A stretch of DNA of 64,000 nucleotides from Flavobacterium sp. Root186 (GCF_001428525.1 NZ_LMHW01000014.1:310001-374000), one strand, 5' to 3'. Positions 52,033 through 62,036 are shown, numbered from the stretch's first letter. Notes: generated by a model from the sequence alone, not told the origin. Made by a program: numbers and translations.

Positions 52033-53399
52033 TAATATGCTTTTTTATCGCCTTTAAAAATGTTTATTATCGTTTGCGAAATTATTTTTAAATCCAGAAT
52101 TAAAGACCAGTTTTCGATATAAAAAACATCAAATTTTATTCTGTTTACCATATCTCGTTCTGCAGTTATTTCTCCTCTAAAACCGCTTACTTGTGCTAAT
52201 CCGGTAATTCCGGGTTTAACACAATGACGAATCATGTATTTTTTTACTCTATTACCATATTCTTTGTTTTGGGACCATAAATGCGGTCTTGGCCCTACTA
52301 CGGACATATCTCCCAACAAAACATTTATAAATTGCGGAAGCTCATCGATGCTCGTTTTTCTCATAAATCGTCCCATTTTTGTAACACGTGGGTCGTCTTT
52401 TGAAGCTTCTTTTTCTGTTGTTTTGTTAATGTACATCGAACGGAATTTGTAACATACAAATTCATTTTCTTCCATTCCAGGTCTTCCCTGCTTAAAAAAT
52501 ACCGGCCCTTTTGATTCTAATTTTATTAAAATTGCCAGTAACGGAATTAACCATGACAACAAAAAAACAATCACTAGAATTGAGAATGAAATATCAAAAA
52601 AGCGTTTTATAAATTTTATTGTTGGCTCATTAAGCATCGTTTGTTTTAACGAAAGCACCGGAAAAAAATCGTAATAATCTATCTTTAAGTTTTTCGAAAA
52701 AATCTCTTTTGTATCGGGAATAAACTTTATGGTTTTGTTATTTTCATCTGCAAAATCAATCAGGTCTTTCAAACTTTTATTCGAAACTTCATTTAAAGAA
52801 CAATAAATCTCGTCGACCTCATTCTCTATCACAAATGGTTTTAAATCAGCTAATTTACCTGTAATTTTTTGGTTTACTTTTTTATCTGAAAAATATCCCA
52901 GAAATCGATATCCATAATCTCTTCTTGTTTCAAAAAGATCTTTTAATCGAATGGCTTCTGGTGTAAACCCAATAATAACAGCGTTTCTATAATTGCTGCC
53001 GGTTATGATTCTATATTCTTTTAAATAGAAAAATAAAGCAAATTTAAAAACCGTTACCAAGGTCAAAATCAAAGATATGAATACTACAATTTTTGATTCG
53101 CTAAAAATCGCTTGTCTCGAAAACGGAAAAAATGCGATAATTGTTAAGAGAAACAAAGTCCCTTGTTTTATTATTTTTGATGCAATAGCTATTGGCGTCG
53201 TAAAACGATATACTTCGTAAAATTTAATTGAAAATGCAACTATTCCCCACGCTGCATTTTGATATAAAATAAGGATCCAAATATTTGAAACCAGATTATT
53301 AAAAACAAAAAAACTTACTATCGAGATCACAAATAGGTCGATTAAAATACTTATTGGCCGAATATATTTTGAATATCTTCCTGTGTGAAATGAGGTCAT
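52032..53399 (-). CDS. Initiating sugar transferase (WbaP/WcaJ-like phosphoglycosyltransferase)
   Basis: The 455-residue protein has about four N-terminal TM helices, a CoA-binding-like Rossmann domain (AVIIGFTPEAIRLKDLFETR) and the C-terminal bacterial sugar transferase domain. Visible motifs are FFDISFSILVIVFLLSWLIP, GPVFFKQGRPGMEENEF, YKFRSMY, RKTSIDELPQFINVLLGDMSVVGPRP and KPGITGLAQVSGFRG. It transfers a sugar-1-phosphate to undecaprenyl phosphate, starting the exopolysaccharide. It has its own TAAATTTG promoter element. Confidence 0.95.
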   Translation of the reverse strand: MTSFHTGRYSKYIRPISILIDLFVISIVSFFVFNNLVSNIWILILYQNAAWGIVAFSIKFYEVYRFTTPIAIASKIIKQGTLFLLTIIAFFPFSRQAIFSESKIVVFISLILTLVTVFKFALFFYLKEYRIITGSNYRNAVIIGFTPEAIRLKDLFETRRDYGYRFLGYFSDKKVNQKITGKLADLKPFVIENEVDEIYCSLNEVSNKSLKDLIDFADENNKTIKFIPDTKEIFSKNLKIDYYDFFPVLSLKQTMLNEPTIKFIKRFFDISFSILVIVFLLSWLIPLLAILIKLESKGPVFFKQGRPGMEENEFVCYKFRSMYINKTTEKEASKDDPRVTKMGRFMRKTSIDELPQFINVLLGDMSVVGPRPHLWSQNKEYGNRVKKYMIRHCVKPGITGLAQVSGFRGEITAERDMVNRIKFDVFYIENWSLILDLKIISQTIINIFKGDKKAY

Positions 53400-53423
53400 A
53401 TATAGTTACTGTACTATTGGATA

Positions 53424-53431
53424 CAAATTTA
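53424..53431 (-). promoter_or_regulatory. Promoter -7 element for the sugar transferase-GT2 pair
   Basis: TAAATTTG on the - strand exactly matches TAnnTTTG, 24 nt before the ATG at 53399. Confidence 0.58.
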
Positions 53432-53459
53432 TATCGTTCGAAAACAATTCGAATTGATA

Positions 53460-54443
53460 TTATTTAATATAGCTTGAAAAATCTTTGTGTTCTTCTTTAG
53501 AAAGTTCTTCTTTAGAAAGTGATCTAAAATAATCGTACGTGATTTTCATGCCTTCAGAACGGCTTACTTTTGCTTCCCAACCCAATAATTCTTTTGCTTT
53601 TGTCGTATCCGGCTGACGCTGCAACGGATCATTTATTGGTAAAGGATGATATACTACTTTTTGATTAGTCCCTGTTAATTTTATAATTTCCTCAGCAAAA
53701 TCTTTAATTGTAATTTCGTCAGGATTTCCAATATTTACCGGATAAACATAATCAGAATGTAATAGTCTGAAAATACCTTCAACCTGATCGTCTACATAAC
53801 AAAATGAACGAGTCTGCATACCGTCTCCAAAAATAGTTAAATCTTCTCCGCGAAGTGCCTGCCCAATAAATGCAGGAATTACACGCCCGTCATTTAGTCT
53901 CATTCTTGGACCGTATGTATTAAAAATACGCACGATTCTCGTTTCAACCCCATGAAAAGTATGATAGGCCATTGTTATTGATTCCTGAAAACGTTTAGCT
54001 TCATCATAAACACCTCTTGGTCCAATTGTATTTACATTTCCGTAGTATTCTTCGGTTTGAGGATGTACCAAAGGATCTCCATACACTTCAGAAGTTGAAG
54101 CGATAAGGATTCTTGCCTTTTTAACTCTTGCCAATCCTAACAAATTGTGTGTTCCTAACGAACCAACTTTTAAAGTCTGGATTGGAATTTTTAAATAGTC
54201 AATAGGACTTGCTGGCGAAGCAAAATGTAAAATATAATCTAAATCACCCGGTATGTGGACAAATTTTGTAATATCGTGATGGTAAAATTCAAAATGCTCT
54301 AATTTGAATAGATGCTCAATGTTTTTAAGATCTCCGGTAATCAAATTATCCATTCCGATAACAAAATAACCTTCCTTGATAAATCGATCGCACAAATGTG
54401 ATCCTAAAAAACCCGCTGCTCCGGTAATAAGTATTCTTTTCAT
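53460..54443 (-). CDS. UDP-glucuronate decarboxylase-like SDR (UDP-xylose synthase type)
   Basis: This 327-residue extended SDR (from the ATG at 54443) has the NAD motif TGAAGFLGS (Gly8, Gly11, Gly14), the TSE triplet (117-119) and the catalytic YDEAK (Tyr146, Lys150). IASTSEVYGDPLVHPQ and GPRMRLNDGRVIPAF are typical of UDP-xylose synthases. It should convert UDP-glucuronate to UDP-xylose, or a related sugar, for the polysaccharide. The longer frame to 54491 adds an implausible basic N-terminus. Confidence 0.9.
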   Translation of the reverse strand: MKRILITGAAGFLGSHLCDRFIKEGYFVIGMDNLITGDLKNIEHLFKLEHFEFYHHDITKFVHIPGDLDYILHFASPASPIDYLKIPIQTLKVGSLGTHNLLGLARVKKARILIASTSEVYGDPLVHPQTEEYYGNVNTIGPRGVYDEAKRFQESITMAYHTFHGVETRIVRIFNTYGPRMRLNDGRVIPAFIGQALRGEDLTIFGDGMQTRSFCYVDDQVEGIFRLLHSDYVYPVNIGNPDEITIKDFAEEIIKLTGTNQKVVYHPLPINDPLQRQPDTTKAKELLGWEAKVSRSEGMKITYDYFRSLSKEELSKEEHKDFSSYIK

Positions 54444-54604
54444 AATGATTTTGTTGAACCTTTTGTTTTGGTAATCTCTGTAAATTTGCACAAATGTAAT
54501 AAAATATCTCGCCTTTTAAATTGACTAAAATCTTAATCAATAGGAGAATTCTATTTTTTAATTCATTATTAAATTGGTTTATTCTATTTTTACGAAACTA
54601 AATT

Positions 54605-55690
54605 TTGAATGTTTTGAAAGTTGTACACATTGTGGAAGCACTAGAAGGTGGTGTTTATGCTTATTTTAAAGATTTGTCAGCTTTCTTTGGTGATGAAAAA
54701 AATTGCAAAACCATAGAAACCACCATTATTTATAGCAGTAACAGAAATGGTGTTAGTATAGAAAAAGTTAACTCTGAATTTTCAAAAGGTGTTAACTTAA
54801 TAAATATCAATATGGTGAGGGAGATTTCTCTCCTTCAGGATTATAGCGCCATTATTAAACTTACCGGAGAACTTAAAAAAATCAATCCAGACATAATTCA
54901 TCTTCATTCTTCAAAAGCGGGTGTTTTAGGACGAATCGCAGCCTTTTTCTTATTCAAAAAAGTAAAGATTTTTTATACTCCACACGGCTATGCTTTTTTA
55001 AGAACCGATATTTCAAAAACTGCAAAAAAATTCTATTCTGTTATAGAAAAGGGTTTTCAATGGTTTTTTGGAGGAACAATTATTGCCTGCGGCGATACCG
55101 AATTTGAAATTGCAAAAAATATCGGTCCTGCTAAACTAATTCGAAATGGAGTTGATATTATAGATATCCGTCAGCATTTTTTACCTCAGCAGAATGCAAA
55201 ATTGACAATTGGAATTTTGGGCAGAATCACGCCAGCAAGAAATCCACAATTGTTTAACGATATTGCTTTACGTTTCCCTGATTTTAATTTTATCTGGATT
55301 GGAGATGGAGAACTAAATCATTTAATTACAGCACCAAACATTAAAATTACAGGGTGGCTTTTAGATAAAAAAAACGTTTTTGAAAAATTAAATTCTATAG
55401 ATGTTTACCTTCAAACTTCTTTGTGGGAAGGTCTTCCTATTGCTGTTTTAGAAGCTATGGCATTAGAAAAACCTGTAATTGCAACTAACATTATTGGGAA
55501 TAAAGACATTGTTGTTCCAGATCAAACCGGGTTTGTTTTTGATAAAATCGATGAATTAGAAAACTATTTCGAGATTTTAAAAGCCCACAAAACGAGAGCT
55601 CTATTTGGAGAAAATGCACTAAAAAGATGCTATGAGCTTTTTGATAAAGATGAAAATTTTAAACAGCTTCAGGCTCTTTACCAAGAGTAA
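54605..55690 (+). CDS. Family 4 glycosyltransferase
   Basis: The 361-residue GT-B enzyme has the N-terminal VVHIVEALEGGVYAYFKDL, HLHSSKAGVLGRIAA, YTPHGYAFLRTD and a C-terminal donor site YLQTSLWEGLPIAVLEAMALEKPVIATN. The start codon is TTG (54605 or 54614); the only nearby ATG (54609) is out of frame. It is the only + strand gene of the exopolysaccharide locus, and its 3' end overlaps the convergent ligase gene by 32 nt. Confidence 0.9.
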   Translation: MNVLKVVHIVEALEGGVYAYFKDLSAFFGDEKNCKTIETTIIYSSNRNGVSIEKVNSEFSKGVNLININMVREISLLQDYSAIIKLTGELKKINPDIIHLHSSKAGVLGRIAAFFLFKKVKIFYTPHGYAFLRTDISKTAKKFYSVIEKGFQWFFGGTIIACGDTEFEIAKNIGPAKLIRNGVDIIDIRQHFLPQQNAKLTIGILGRITPARNPQLFNDIALRFPDFNFIWIGDGELNHLITAPNIKITGWLLDKKNVFEKLNSIDVYLQTSLWEGLPIAVLEAMALEKPVIATNIIGNKDIVVPDQTGFVFDKIDELENYFEILKAHKTRALFGENALKRCYELFDKDENFKQLQALYQE

Positions 55691-56963
55691 ATTTTTGCTG
55701 AAGCCAATAACTTGAAAAAACAGAAAACCAAAGTCCGCTAAAAGCAATTCCATCAAATCGAAGCAAAAAATCATCTATTAAGTTTGAAGTAAAAAAGATG
55801 ATAAAAAAAGAAATTATTAAAGGATTTTTTAAATCGTAACCTAAATATCCGATAGTAAAAATATACAGCATTACTACCAGAGGGCCGAGGATTCCAAACT
55901 TCAATAAAAAATCTAAAAACTGATTGTGCGTTGGGAATTCAAATTTTGCTAAAAAATGCTGATTTGTTTCTTTGTAATATTTATTTAGTTCCGGTTTTCC
56001 ATCTGATGCACCAACTCCAAAAGGAAGATTTTTAATCGATAATTCCCATGCTGATTTCCAGATTGAAAGCCGTGTTGCCAAAGTATTAAAAGCATAAATT
56101 TCCGGATGATCTATTTCATCTAGTTTCCCCACTTTATCCATGTAAGCAAAAGTAACCGTAGAATATTTCTGTTTCATATATGGATTCTTCTGTACGAAAA
56201 AAAACAAGATACCGCCTATTACAAGTAAAAGAGCTATTAACGTTAATGCCATTCTATTTAAGCTGAATTTTGATTTTATTTCAACAATAAAAACGATTGC
56301 GTAACCAATTAAAACATTCACTAATGCCATTCTTGTATTGACCAAAAGCACAAAGGAAAACGATAATAAAAAGACCGCAAATCGAAGAATCTTAAGGGCT
56401 CTTTTTTCATTATTATGAAAACTGTAAAAAACAAAATAAAATGCACAAACGGAAACAAATGCCAAGTGCATATTTAGGGCTGGTGCATGAATACCAATAC
56501 TATCTGCAAATTTATAACCTATTTCAAACAGGTCAATTCTGTTTAAATATTTGCTCAACAAATCGGGATATAGAATATAAAACCTTATTACAAATCCCAA
56601 CATTACCATTGTTGTTGCAATACTATAAGTTTCTATTAATTTTAAAAATTTTACCCGTTGATAATTTCCAATAATAAAGATTGGAAATAGTAGTAATGAA
56701 ATACTCTTTTCAATGGCTTTTAATCCTTTAGAAAAAGAATCATTGTTCCAAAAAAGTAATAATTCTAACAAAACTGGTGAAGCAATACAAAGAATTAAAA
56801 TCCATGCCGTTTTGGTGAATTTTAATTTTCGGATAAAAATCAAATTAAAAACACCAAACAAAATAATAAGTAATGAACACGGTTTTCTGAAAATCATTGC
56901 AATAGCAATCAGACACAAAAAAACATGGAATAATTTATTGAAGTTCTTTTCTGAAAGATTCAT
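55659..56963 (-). CDS. O-antigen ligase/polymerase-like membrane protein (Wzy/WaaL family)
   Basis: The 434-residue polytopic protein has about 12 hydrophobic segments and the long periplasmic loop before the last helices typical of Wzy/WaaL proteins (WELSIKNLPFGVGASDGKPELNKYY, LAKFEFPTHNQFLDFLLKFGILG with the conserved H-x-Q). The ATG at 56963 is preferred over a TTG at 56975. It probably polymerises or ligates the polysaccharide. It overlaps the upstream gene by 29 nt and the convergent GT4 by 32 nt. Confidence 0.85.
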   Translation of the reverse strand: MNLSEKNFNKLFHVFLCLIAIAMIFRKPCSLLIILFGVFNLIFIRKLKFTKTAWILILCIASPVLLELLLFWNNDSFSKGLKAIEKSISLLLFPIFIIGNYQRVKFLKLIETYSIATTMVMLGFVIRFYILYPDLLSKYLNRIDLFEIGYKFADSIGIHAPALNMHLAFVSVCAFYFVFYSFHNNEKRALKILRFAVFLLSFSFVLLVNTRMALVNVLIGYAIVFIVEIKSKFSLNRMALTLIALLLVIGGILFFFVQKNPYMKQKYSTVTFAYMDKVGKLDEIDHPEIYAFNTLATRLSIWKSAWELSIKNLPFGVGASDGKPELNKYYKETNQHFLAKFEFPTHNQFLDFLLKFGILGPLVVMLYIFTIGYLGYDLKNPLIISFFIIFFTSNLIDDFLLRFDGIAFSGLWFSVFSSYWLQQKFTLGKEPEAV

Positions 56964-57999
56964 AGTATAATGCAAAATAAATTAACGGAAAAACACCCAT
57001 TTTATGGCGTACTGCTGTACCCAAATCGGGTTCGAAAACCCCTTGTACAATAAAAAAAGCAAAAATAATAAGCAGTACTAAAAGTTCTTTAGAATATTTT
57101 TTTCTATCTGCCAGACATTTGGCAAAACGAACTAATAAAATATAAAACAAAAGCAGCTGCCAGATTATAAAAATAACAATTTGAGGAGACAGTATATGTT
57201 TTAAACCGTTTAGAGGAATATTAACGGTGAAAAATCCATAAAAAATACCAATTGTTTCTCCATACCATGTATCTGTCTTTACGGGAGAAATAATTATAGA
57301 ATTGGCATCTGAAGAACCAACACGGTCGCTGTTTACCAGCTCACGGCTAATTTCAGAAAGGTATTTTCCTTTTATAATACCATGACTAAAAGATAGAAAA
57401 ACAGCAATCAATAAACCATAAAATATAGTGGTTATGGTTTTACTTTTGAAACTTATCAAACTGACTAAATACATTCCGACACCAATAACAGGAATCAAAA
57501 GATAATAGGGGCGAAAAAATACCCCAAAAATTAATAATAAAAGTATGGAGCATATAATTGTTTTTTTTAAAGAAACCTGTTGATTCAGACACATAAAAAC
57601 AATTGGTGAGACATATAGAAAGGTTATAAACTCTTTTGATGGCATTGACATAAAAATGGCAATCATTAAAATCCCCATGTATACCAGCATATTCTTAACC
57701 GTTAGTTTTTCAAATTCATCCGGAATCCCAATTTTATATAGAATATACATTAAAAGAGGAAACTGAATTAAGGCAATAACAGGAAATGGCAAATAGCGCA
57801 GTCCGGAAATTTTATATAATAAAATAGAAACCGGATAACTGCCTATATAACCTATTTCATTGATTTTATCATAGGCAATAATAGCTGCATCATAAAAAAA
57901 CTTGGGTGGTAAAACAAAAAAAGCTATTACCGCAACAAATAAGTTTGCAGCCGCAATCAGTAAAAATGCTGCCTTACTTTTTTCAATTTTAGTTTTCAT
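56935..57999 (-). CDS. EpsG-like polytopic membrane protein
   Basis: The 354-residue protein has about ten hydrophobic segments (AFLLIAAANLFVAVIAFFVL, LVYMGILMIAIFMSM, IICSILLLLIFGVFFRPYYLLIPVIGVGMYL). FFRPYYLLIP and the loop GSSDANSIIISPVKTDTWYGE resemble polysaccharide polymerases of the EpsG type. It lies between the Wzx-like flippase and the O-antigen-ligase-like gene, so it may be the polymerase while its neighbour is the ligase, or the reverse. Confidence 0.7.
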   Translation of the reverse strand: MKTKIEKSKAAFLLIAAANLFVAVIAFFVLPPKFFYDAAIIAYDKINEIGYIGSYPVSILLYKISGLRYLPFPVIALIQFPLLMYILYKIGIPDEFEKLTVKNMLVYMGILMIAIFMSMPSKEFITFLYVSPIVFMCLNQQVSLKKTIICSILLLLIFGVFFRPYYLLIPVIGVGMYLVSLISFKSKTITTIFYGLLIAVFLSFSHGIIKGKYLSEISRELVNSDRVGSSDANSIIISPVKTDTWYGETIGIFYGFFTVNIPLNGLKHILSPQIVIFIIWQLLLFYILLVRFAKCLADRKKYSKELLVLLIIFAFFIVQGVFEPDLGTAVRHKMGVFPLIYFALYYESFRKELQ

Positions 58000-58011
58000 G
58001 TTCGAAGTTAT

Positions 58012-59316
58012 TTAATGCAAAAAAATCAAAATTTTATCTTTTCTATAGATAATTATAGCCGCAATACAATTCCAAAAAAGGGCACTCGAAACGTATGCGA
58101 TTGCAGCACCGGCCATACCATATTCCGGAATTAAAAATCGGTTTAAAATAAAATTAATTACAACAGCCACAATTAGAATAATCTGAAAAATATGCTGTCT
58201 TCCGGTCATATTTAAATAAACTGGAGCCGAACCAAATGCTGAACAAATTCCCTGACCAATTATTAAAATTAAAAAAGCTTCCTGTGCTGCAATATATTGA
58301 TGCCCGAAAAATGACAAAACATACTCTGAAAAAATACTTATTAATAAAATTACAGGAAAGGTAATTCCAAATATTAAACGAGAACTGTTTCTTAGAATCT
58401 TTCTTAATTCTGTTATGTTATGACTTGAAAATAACTCTGCGATTTTGGCTGAAACGGTAATATTTACTGTTAATATAATTACCGAAACTATCGTCATTAT
58501 TTTTACACCTACTGAATAAAATGCAACCGTTTCATCGTTTTTATATTTTTTTAAAAACATAATATCAAAGCACATTAATAAAAACATAGACATTCCACTT
58601 ATTGCAATTGGATACGACTTTTTGAAAATTTCTTTTTTAGAAAAAATTTCGGGGATACTTGTTTCTACTGTTTTATTAAAATAAATGAAAACAAAAATTG
58701 AACTTAAAATCGCTAAAACAATAAATCCTATTAAAAAAATATCTACTAAATAAGTTTCTTTATGGTAATAAAATAAGACTATTGAACCAATTATCAACGG
58801 AATATATTTTAAAATATTTCTAAATAACTCAGCAATGTATAATTTATCTAAAGCTCTAAAAACCTCGGTGTTAAAAAGTGACAATCCGTAGAAAAATAAT
58901 GTTCCTGCTCCTTTTAAAAGTATGGTATAAACCTCATCATCTAAAAAGTAATTATTTATTCTTTTTTCATCAATACATAAAATGATAATTAAAGCCAATA
59001 ACGAAGCCGCAAAAAGCATCATTATCATTTTAATATATACTTTTTTGAGCTGTTCAACCGCATTTTGACTTACCAAAAAGCCTTTGAAATATAAAATAGA
59101 CTGGTCAAAACCAAGCATACAAATACATCCGGCAGCTAATAAAAAGGATCGGATAAAATCGTATTGACCAACTAGTTTTGGAGTATAGTTTTTGGTTAAA
59201 AAAATCGTAAACCCAAACAATAAAAGAACTCCAAATATCCGCAAAAACAAAGTACTTAAACTTTGCTTTATAAATGGATTTTTTGAAATTCTTTCAAAGA
59301 TTTTATTCGTTTTCAA
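58012..59316 (-). CDS. Wzx-like polysaccharide flippase
   Basis: The 434-residue MOP-superfamily protein has about 12 TM helices (SLSTLFLRIFGVLLLFGFTIFLT, SYPIAISGMSMFLLMCFDIMFL, AFLILIIGQGICSAFGSAPVYL) and should move lipid-linked repeat units across the inner membrane. The start is TTG at 59316, 8 nt after the Wzz-like stop. It is the second flippase-type gene in the window, after the unrelated one at 28434-29894. Confidence 0.88.
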   Translation of the reverse strand: MKTNKIFERISKNPFIKQSLSTLFLRIFGVLLLFGFTIFLTKNYTPKLVGQYDFIRSFLLAAGCICMLGFDQSILYFKGFLVSQNAVEQLKKVYIKMIMMLFAASLLALIIILCIDEKRINNYFLDDEVYTILLKGAGTLFFYGLSLFNTEVFRALDKLYIAELFRNILKYIPLIIGSIVLFYYHKETYLVDIFLIGFIVLAILSSIFVFIYFNKTVETSIPEIFSKKEIFKKSYPIAISGMSMFLLMCFDIMFLKKYKNDETVAFYSVGVKIMTIVSVIILTVNITVSAKIAELFSSHNITELRKILRNSSRLIFGITFPVILLISIFSEYVLSFFGHQYIAAQEAFLILIIGQGICSAFGSAPVYLNMTGRQHIFQIILIVAVVINFILNRFLIPEYGMAGAAIAYVSSALFWNCIAAIIIYRKDKILIFLH

Positions 59317-59323
59317 ATGAATG

Positions 59324-60310
59324 CTATTTTACCTGAGCTTTTAAAAGCTGTTTACGATAAAACTTTTTGAATAAATGAACTAAAACCAAAATAAAAAGGA
59401 AGACAACTGGAAACATAAGTTTAAAATTTCCATTTGTAATTTTAGTATTGTTTATGTTTAAAGTCGCATTAATTTCTTTAATTGTCTTATCATAATTCAC
59501 CAGCTTTAATCTGTTTTTTCCCTGATCTGTAATTAAATACTGTTTTGTTTTAATCATGTCATTTAACTGGGTATTTTCATTGTAATAAACCAGTTTATCA
59601 TTTTTAGGCCCGTTTTTTACAGTATTTGAAAAGCCGTTTAAAACCTGGTCAATTTGCGATATAATAGTATCGTTTTGAACTATTTGCTGTTCAAGGTTTT
59701 TATATCCTATTTTTTGAAGTGCATCAAAATAGGCTGAATTGTTTAAGTATTTCAATAACGGTTCAACATTATCTTTTTCGTTTGTTACGGCGTTTGATAC
59801 AAACGAAATAGTATGAAAAGTATAGTTTTTACTCGTGACATTATCTTCTAAAACTTTACTGACTTCGCCAACTTCAGCCATTAATTTTATAAGCTCAAAA
59901 TTCTGCTCTTTGTCTTCAATAAATTTATAAACATCGGCGATTGGCTTTATTTCAATTTTTTTGATTGTTTTTGGATGTTGAATCCCAACAACATTTTTTA
60001 AGAAAACTGTATCACCCGAAATAATTTTCGATTCTATTAAATCTATTTTAGTATACAGATAATCAACGCTGCCAAAATTTGGTGTTACAATAACCTGATT
60101 TTGAAATGATTTTTTACTTGAATCTAAATACCATCCTAATCCAAATCCGAGAATTACTAAAATGGCAACGATAATCCAGTTTCTAATAAAAAACTGGATC
60201 GATCGAAAAATTAATGCATTTATCCGATCAAAAAAACTGCCGATACTTTTAGTAAGCTGAAAAATATCAATCTCTTTATCTGTATTATTTTGTGGTACTT
60301 GTGTACTCAT
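59324..60310 (-). CDS. Wzz-like chain length determinant protein
   Basis: The 328-residue protein has two TM helices, near residues 45-65 (WIIVAILVILGFGLGWYL) and 300-318 (LMFPVVFLFILVLVHLF), with a large helical periplasmic domain between them, the topology of Wzz-type polysaccharide co-polymerases. No tyrosine-kinase domain is fused. It sets chain length of the exopolysaccharide. It is separated by 7 nt from the flippase and 9 nt from the DUF6909-like gene. Confidence 0.85.
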   Translation of the reverse strand: MSTQVPQNNTDKEIDIFQLTKSIGSFFDRINALIFRSIQFFIRNWIIVAILVILGFGLGWYLDSSKKSFQNQVIVTPNFGSVDYLYTKIDLIESKIISGDTVFLKNVVGIQHPKTIKKIEIKPIADVYKFIEDKEQNFELIKLMAEVGEVSKVLEDNVTSKNYTFHTISFVSNAVTNEKDNVEPLLKYLNNSAYFDALQKIGYKNLEQQIVQNDTIISQIDQVLNGFSNTVKNGPKNDKLVYYNENTQLNDMIKTKQYLITDQGKNRLKLVNYDKTIKEINATLNINNTKITNGNFKLMFPVVFLFILVLVHLFKKFYRKQLLKAQVK

Positions 60311-60319
60311 TTTTAATTT

Positions 60320-61999
60320 TTATTTGATGTTGAAAATCTGCTCTAAAATCTTAATTGTGATCAAATAAGTTGGTTTTACACCTGTTGTTCCCAATCCGCC
60401 TGAGGCTAATGTACTTCCAGTTTCTAAAGGATTATCTGAAGCATAATACGCATAGCGAACTTTTATATCGTGCGGCACGCTTTTTCTAATTTTTGATGCC
60501 GACTGAATAGCTTTTTGATAATATGAACCTTCCATTTCAAGACCAATCACACCCCAAGTCGATTCGTGGAAAAATTTCAGCAAATCTCTGTTTTGCAATG
60601 AAGTTCCTAAAACGGTAACCATTGCACCTTCGTAAACGTCAATATCGTTTCCTTCGAACATCGCGCCTGTTAATTCATTTTCGAAGAAATAATTATCCGC
60701 CGTTCCCTCATTTATATGAGCTGACGGAATCATGATATCACCTTTTCCTCCTTCCAAAATTCCGGCTTTACCCATAATAGAAACTGATTTTACGTTTAGT
60801 AACGTTTCTTTTTTGAATGGTTTTAAAAGCTCGTCGATTGTTTCATAAGCCTGTTCTCCAAAAGCATAATCCATTACGATAATTACCGGTTTATCTTCGT
60901 CTATATTAGCGTATGAAAATGCCGTTTTTGACCAGTCAATTTTGGCTGTATCAAAAATTTGAACGTCGATATTTGTTCCTGAAGTGTCTGGCAAAGAAAT
61001 CATTCCGTTTTTCAACGCTAATTCTTCAACCTGAGTTCTTATTTCTTTTGAGCCAGATCCGCTCAATTCTTCATAAATAAAGAAATCTGTTTTGCCTTTG
61101 TATTTTGATGTTAACAACGGTGTTGCAAAAATCGAGTTCATCACGCTGTGCATGTTGGCACTTATTACGTGAATTGGACGTTTTAAAAGATCGTTTGCTT
61201 TTAGAACTTCTTTGATATTTGTTGCCCAGATTTCTCCGTGAATATGATGTCCAAGGCGTTCACGTAAAACCGGACTAAAAGTTATAGTTCGTTTATTATT
61301 TTCTACAATTTCTTCGATCGCTAGTTTTCCTAACCAATAAATAACATGCAGGAAACGATCTGGTGCATTTTCTGAACCAAATGCATCGTAAATATCTAAA
61401 ACTTCCTCAAAAGTTCGGGCTAAAATATTGGCAACGTGCGAAATTGCTTTTTCTTTTTCAATCTGCGAAAGCTTTTTTGTCTGCGTAACGGCTTGTTCTA
61501 ATTTTAGCCAATCGCGAGAAACTTCTCCGCCGTCGTCAATTAAAACTCTGTTTTTAATTTTGTGAGATTCTATGAAAATAAAAGTTAAATGCGTCAGGAT
61601 ATCATAAATGTCTGAGCGTCCACGCGTGATTTCAACATTCATTTGTTCTTCGTCTATTCTGTAGCAGTTTCTTCTTCTTTTTGGAGGAACAATTGGCTGA
61701 AAATGCGATTTAGAATATCCTTCATCTGAAGTTAAATTGATGAATCGACATTGTTCAATTCCTATCGGAAGACGTTCTATAACGTACAAAAGTCCGTTTA
61801 ATTCTACTTTATCTTCGGCAATATTTCCGTAGATTTCCGGACGTAAAGCCAATAATGATTCTCTTAAACTGTCGCCAGAAACTCCCATTGGTTTGTAAAA
61901 ACCACGGTTGAATAAATGGCGCATTGTAATGTACATTTTTTCTATCGCTGCAGATGATTCCTGAGCTCTTGATCTTGATATATGTTTGGTTTCTTTCAT
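60320..61999 (-). CDS. DUF6909-like protein with nucleoside-phosphorylase-like C-terminal domain
   Basis: The 559-residue protein's N-terminal half (about 1-250) is helical and matches no family I know apart from DUF6909 by memory. The C-terminal half looks like a PNP/UDP-type phosphorylase fold: IHVISANMHSVMNSIFATP, SVSIMGKAGILEGGKGDIMIPSAHINEG, TVLGTSLQNRDLL and VIGLEMEGSYYQKAI, with the EMEG carboxylate typical of such enzymes. It could act on a nucleoside or modified sugar. It sits at the head of the exopolysaccharide block and downstream of the GH3 gene. Confidence 0.75.
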   Translation of the reverse strand: MKETKHISRSRAQESSAAIEKMYITMRHLFNRGFYKPMGVSGDSLRESLLALRPEIYGNIAEDKVELNGLLYVIERLPIGIEQCRFINLTSDEGYSKSHFQPIVPPKRRRNCYRIDEEQMNVEITRGRSDIYDILTHLTFIFIESHKIKNRVLIDDGGEVSRDWLKLEQAVTQTKKLSQIEKEKAISHVANILARTFEEVLDIYDAFGSENAPDRFLHVIYWLGKLAIEEIVENNKRTITFSPVLRERLGHHIHGEIWATNIKEVLKANDLLKRPIHVISANMHSVMNSIFATPLLTSKYKGKTDFFIYEELSGSGSKEIRTQVEELALKNGMISLPDTSGTNIDVQIFDTAKIDWSKTAFSYANIDEDKPVIIVMDYAFGEQAYETIDELLKPFKKETLLNVKSVSIMGKAGILEGGKGDIMIPSAHINEGTADNYFFENELTGAMFEGNDIDVYEGAMVTVLGTSLQNRDLLKFFHESTWGVIGLEMEGSYYQKAIQSASKIRKSVPHDIKVRYAYYASDNPLETGSTLASGGLGTTGVKPTYLITIKILEQIFNIK

Positions 62000-62016
62000 T
62001 CTATTTTTATTTAAAA

Positions 62017-62036
62017 ATCTTCGAAATAGTGAAGAT
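62017..62036 (-). terminator. Weak hairpin between the GH3 and DUF6909 genes
   Basis: ATCTTC (62017-62022) pairs with GAAGAT (62031-62036); on the - strand it is followed by a T/A-rich stretch. The stem is short, so it is at most a leaky terminator or attenuator. Confidence 0.4.
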
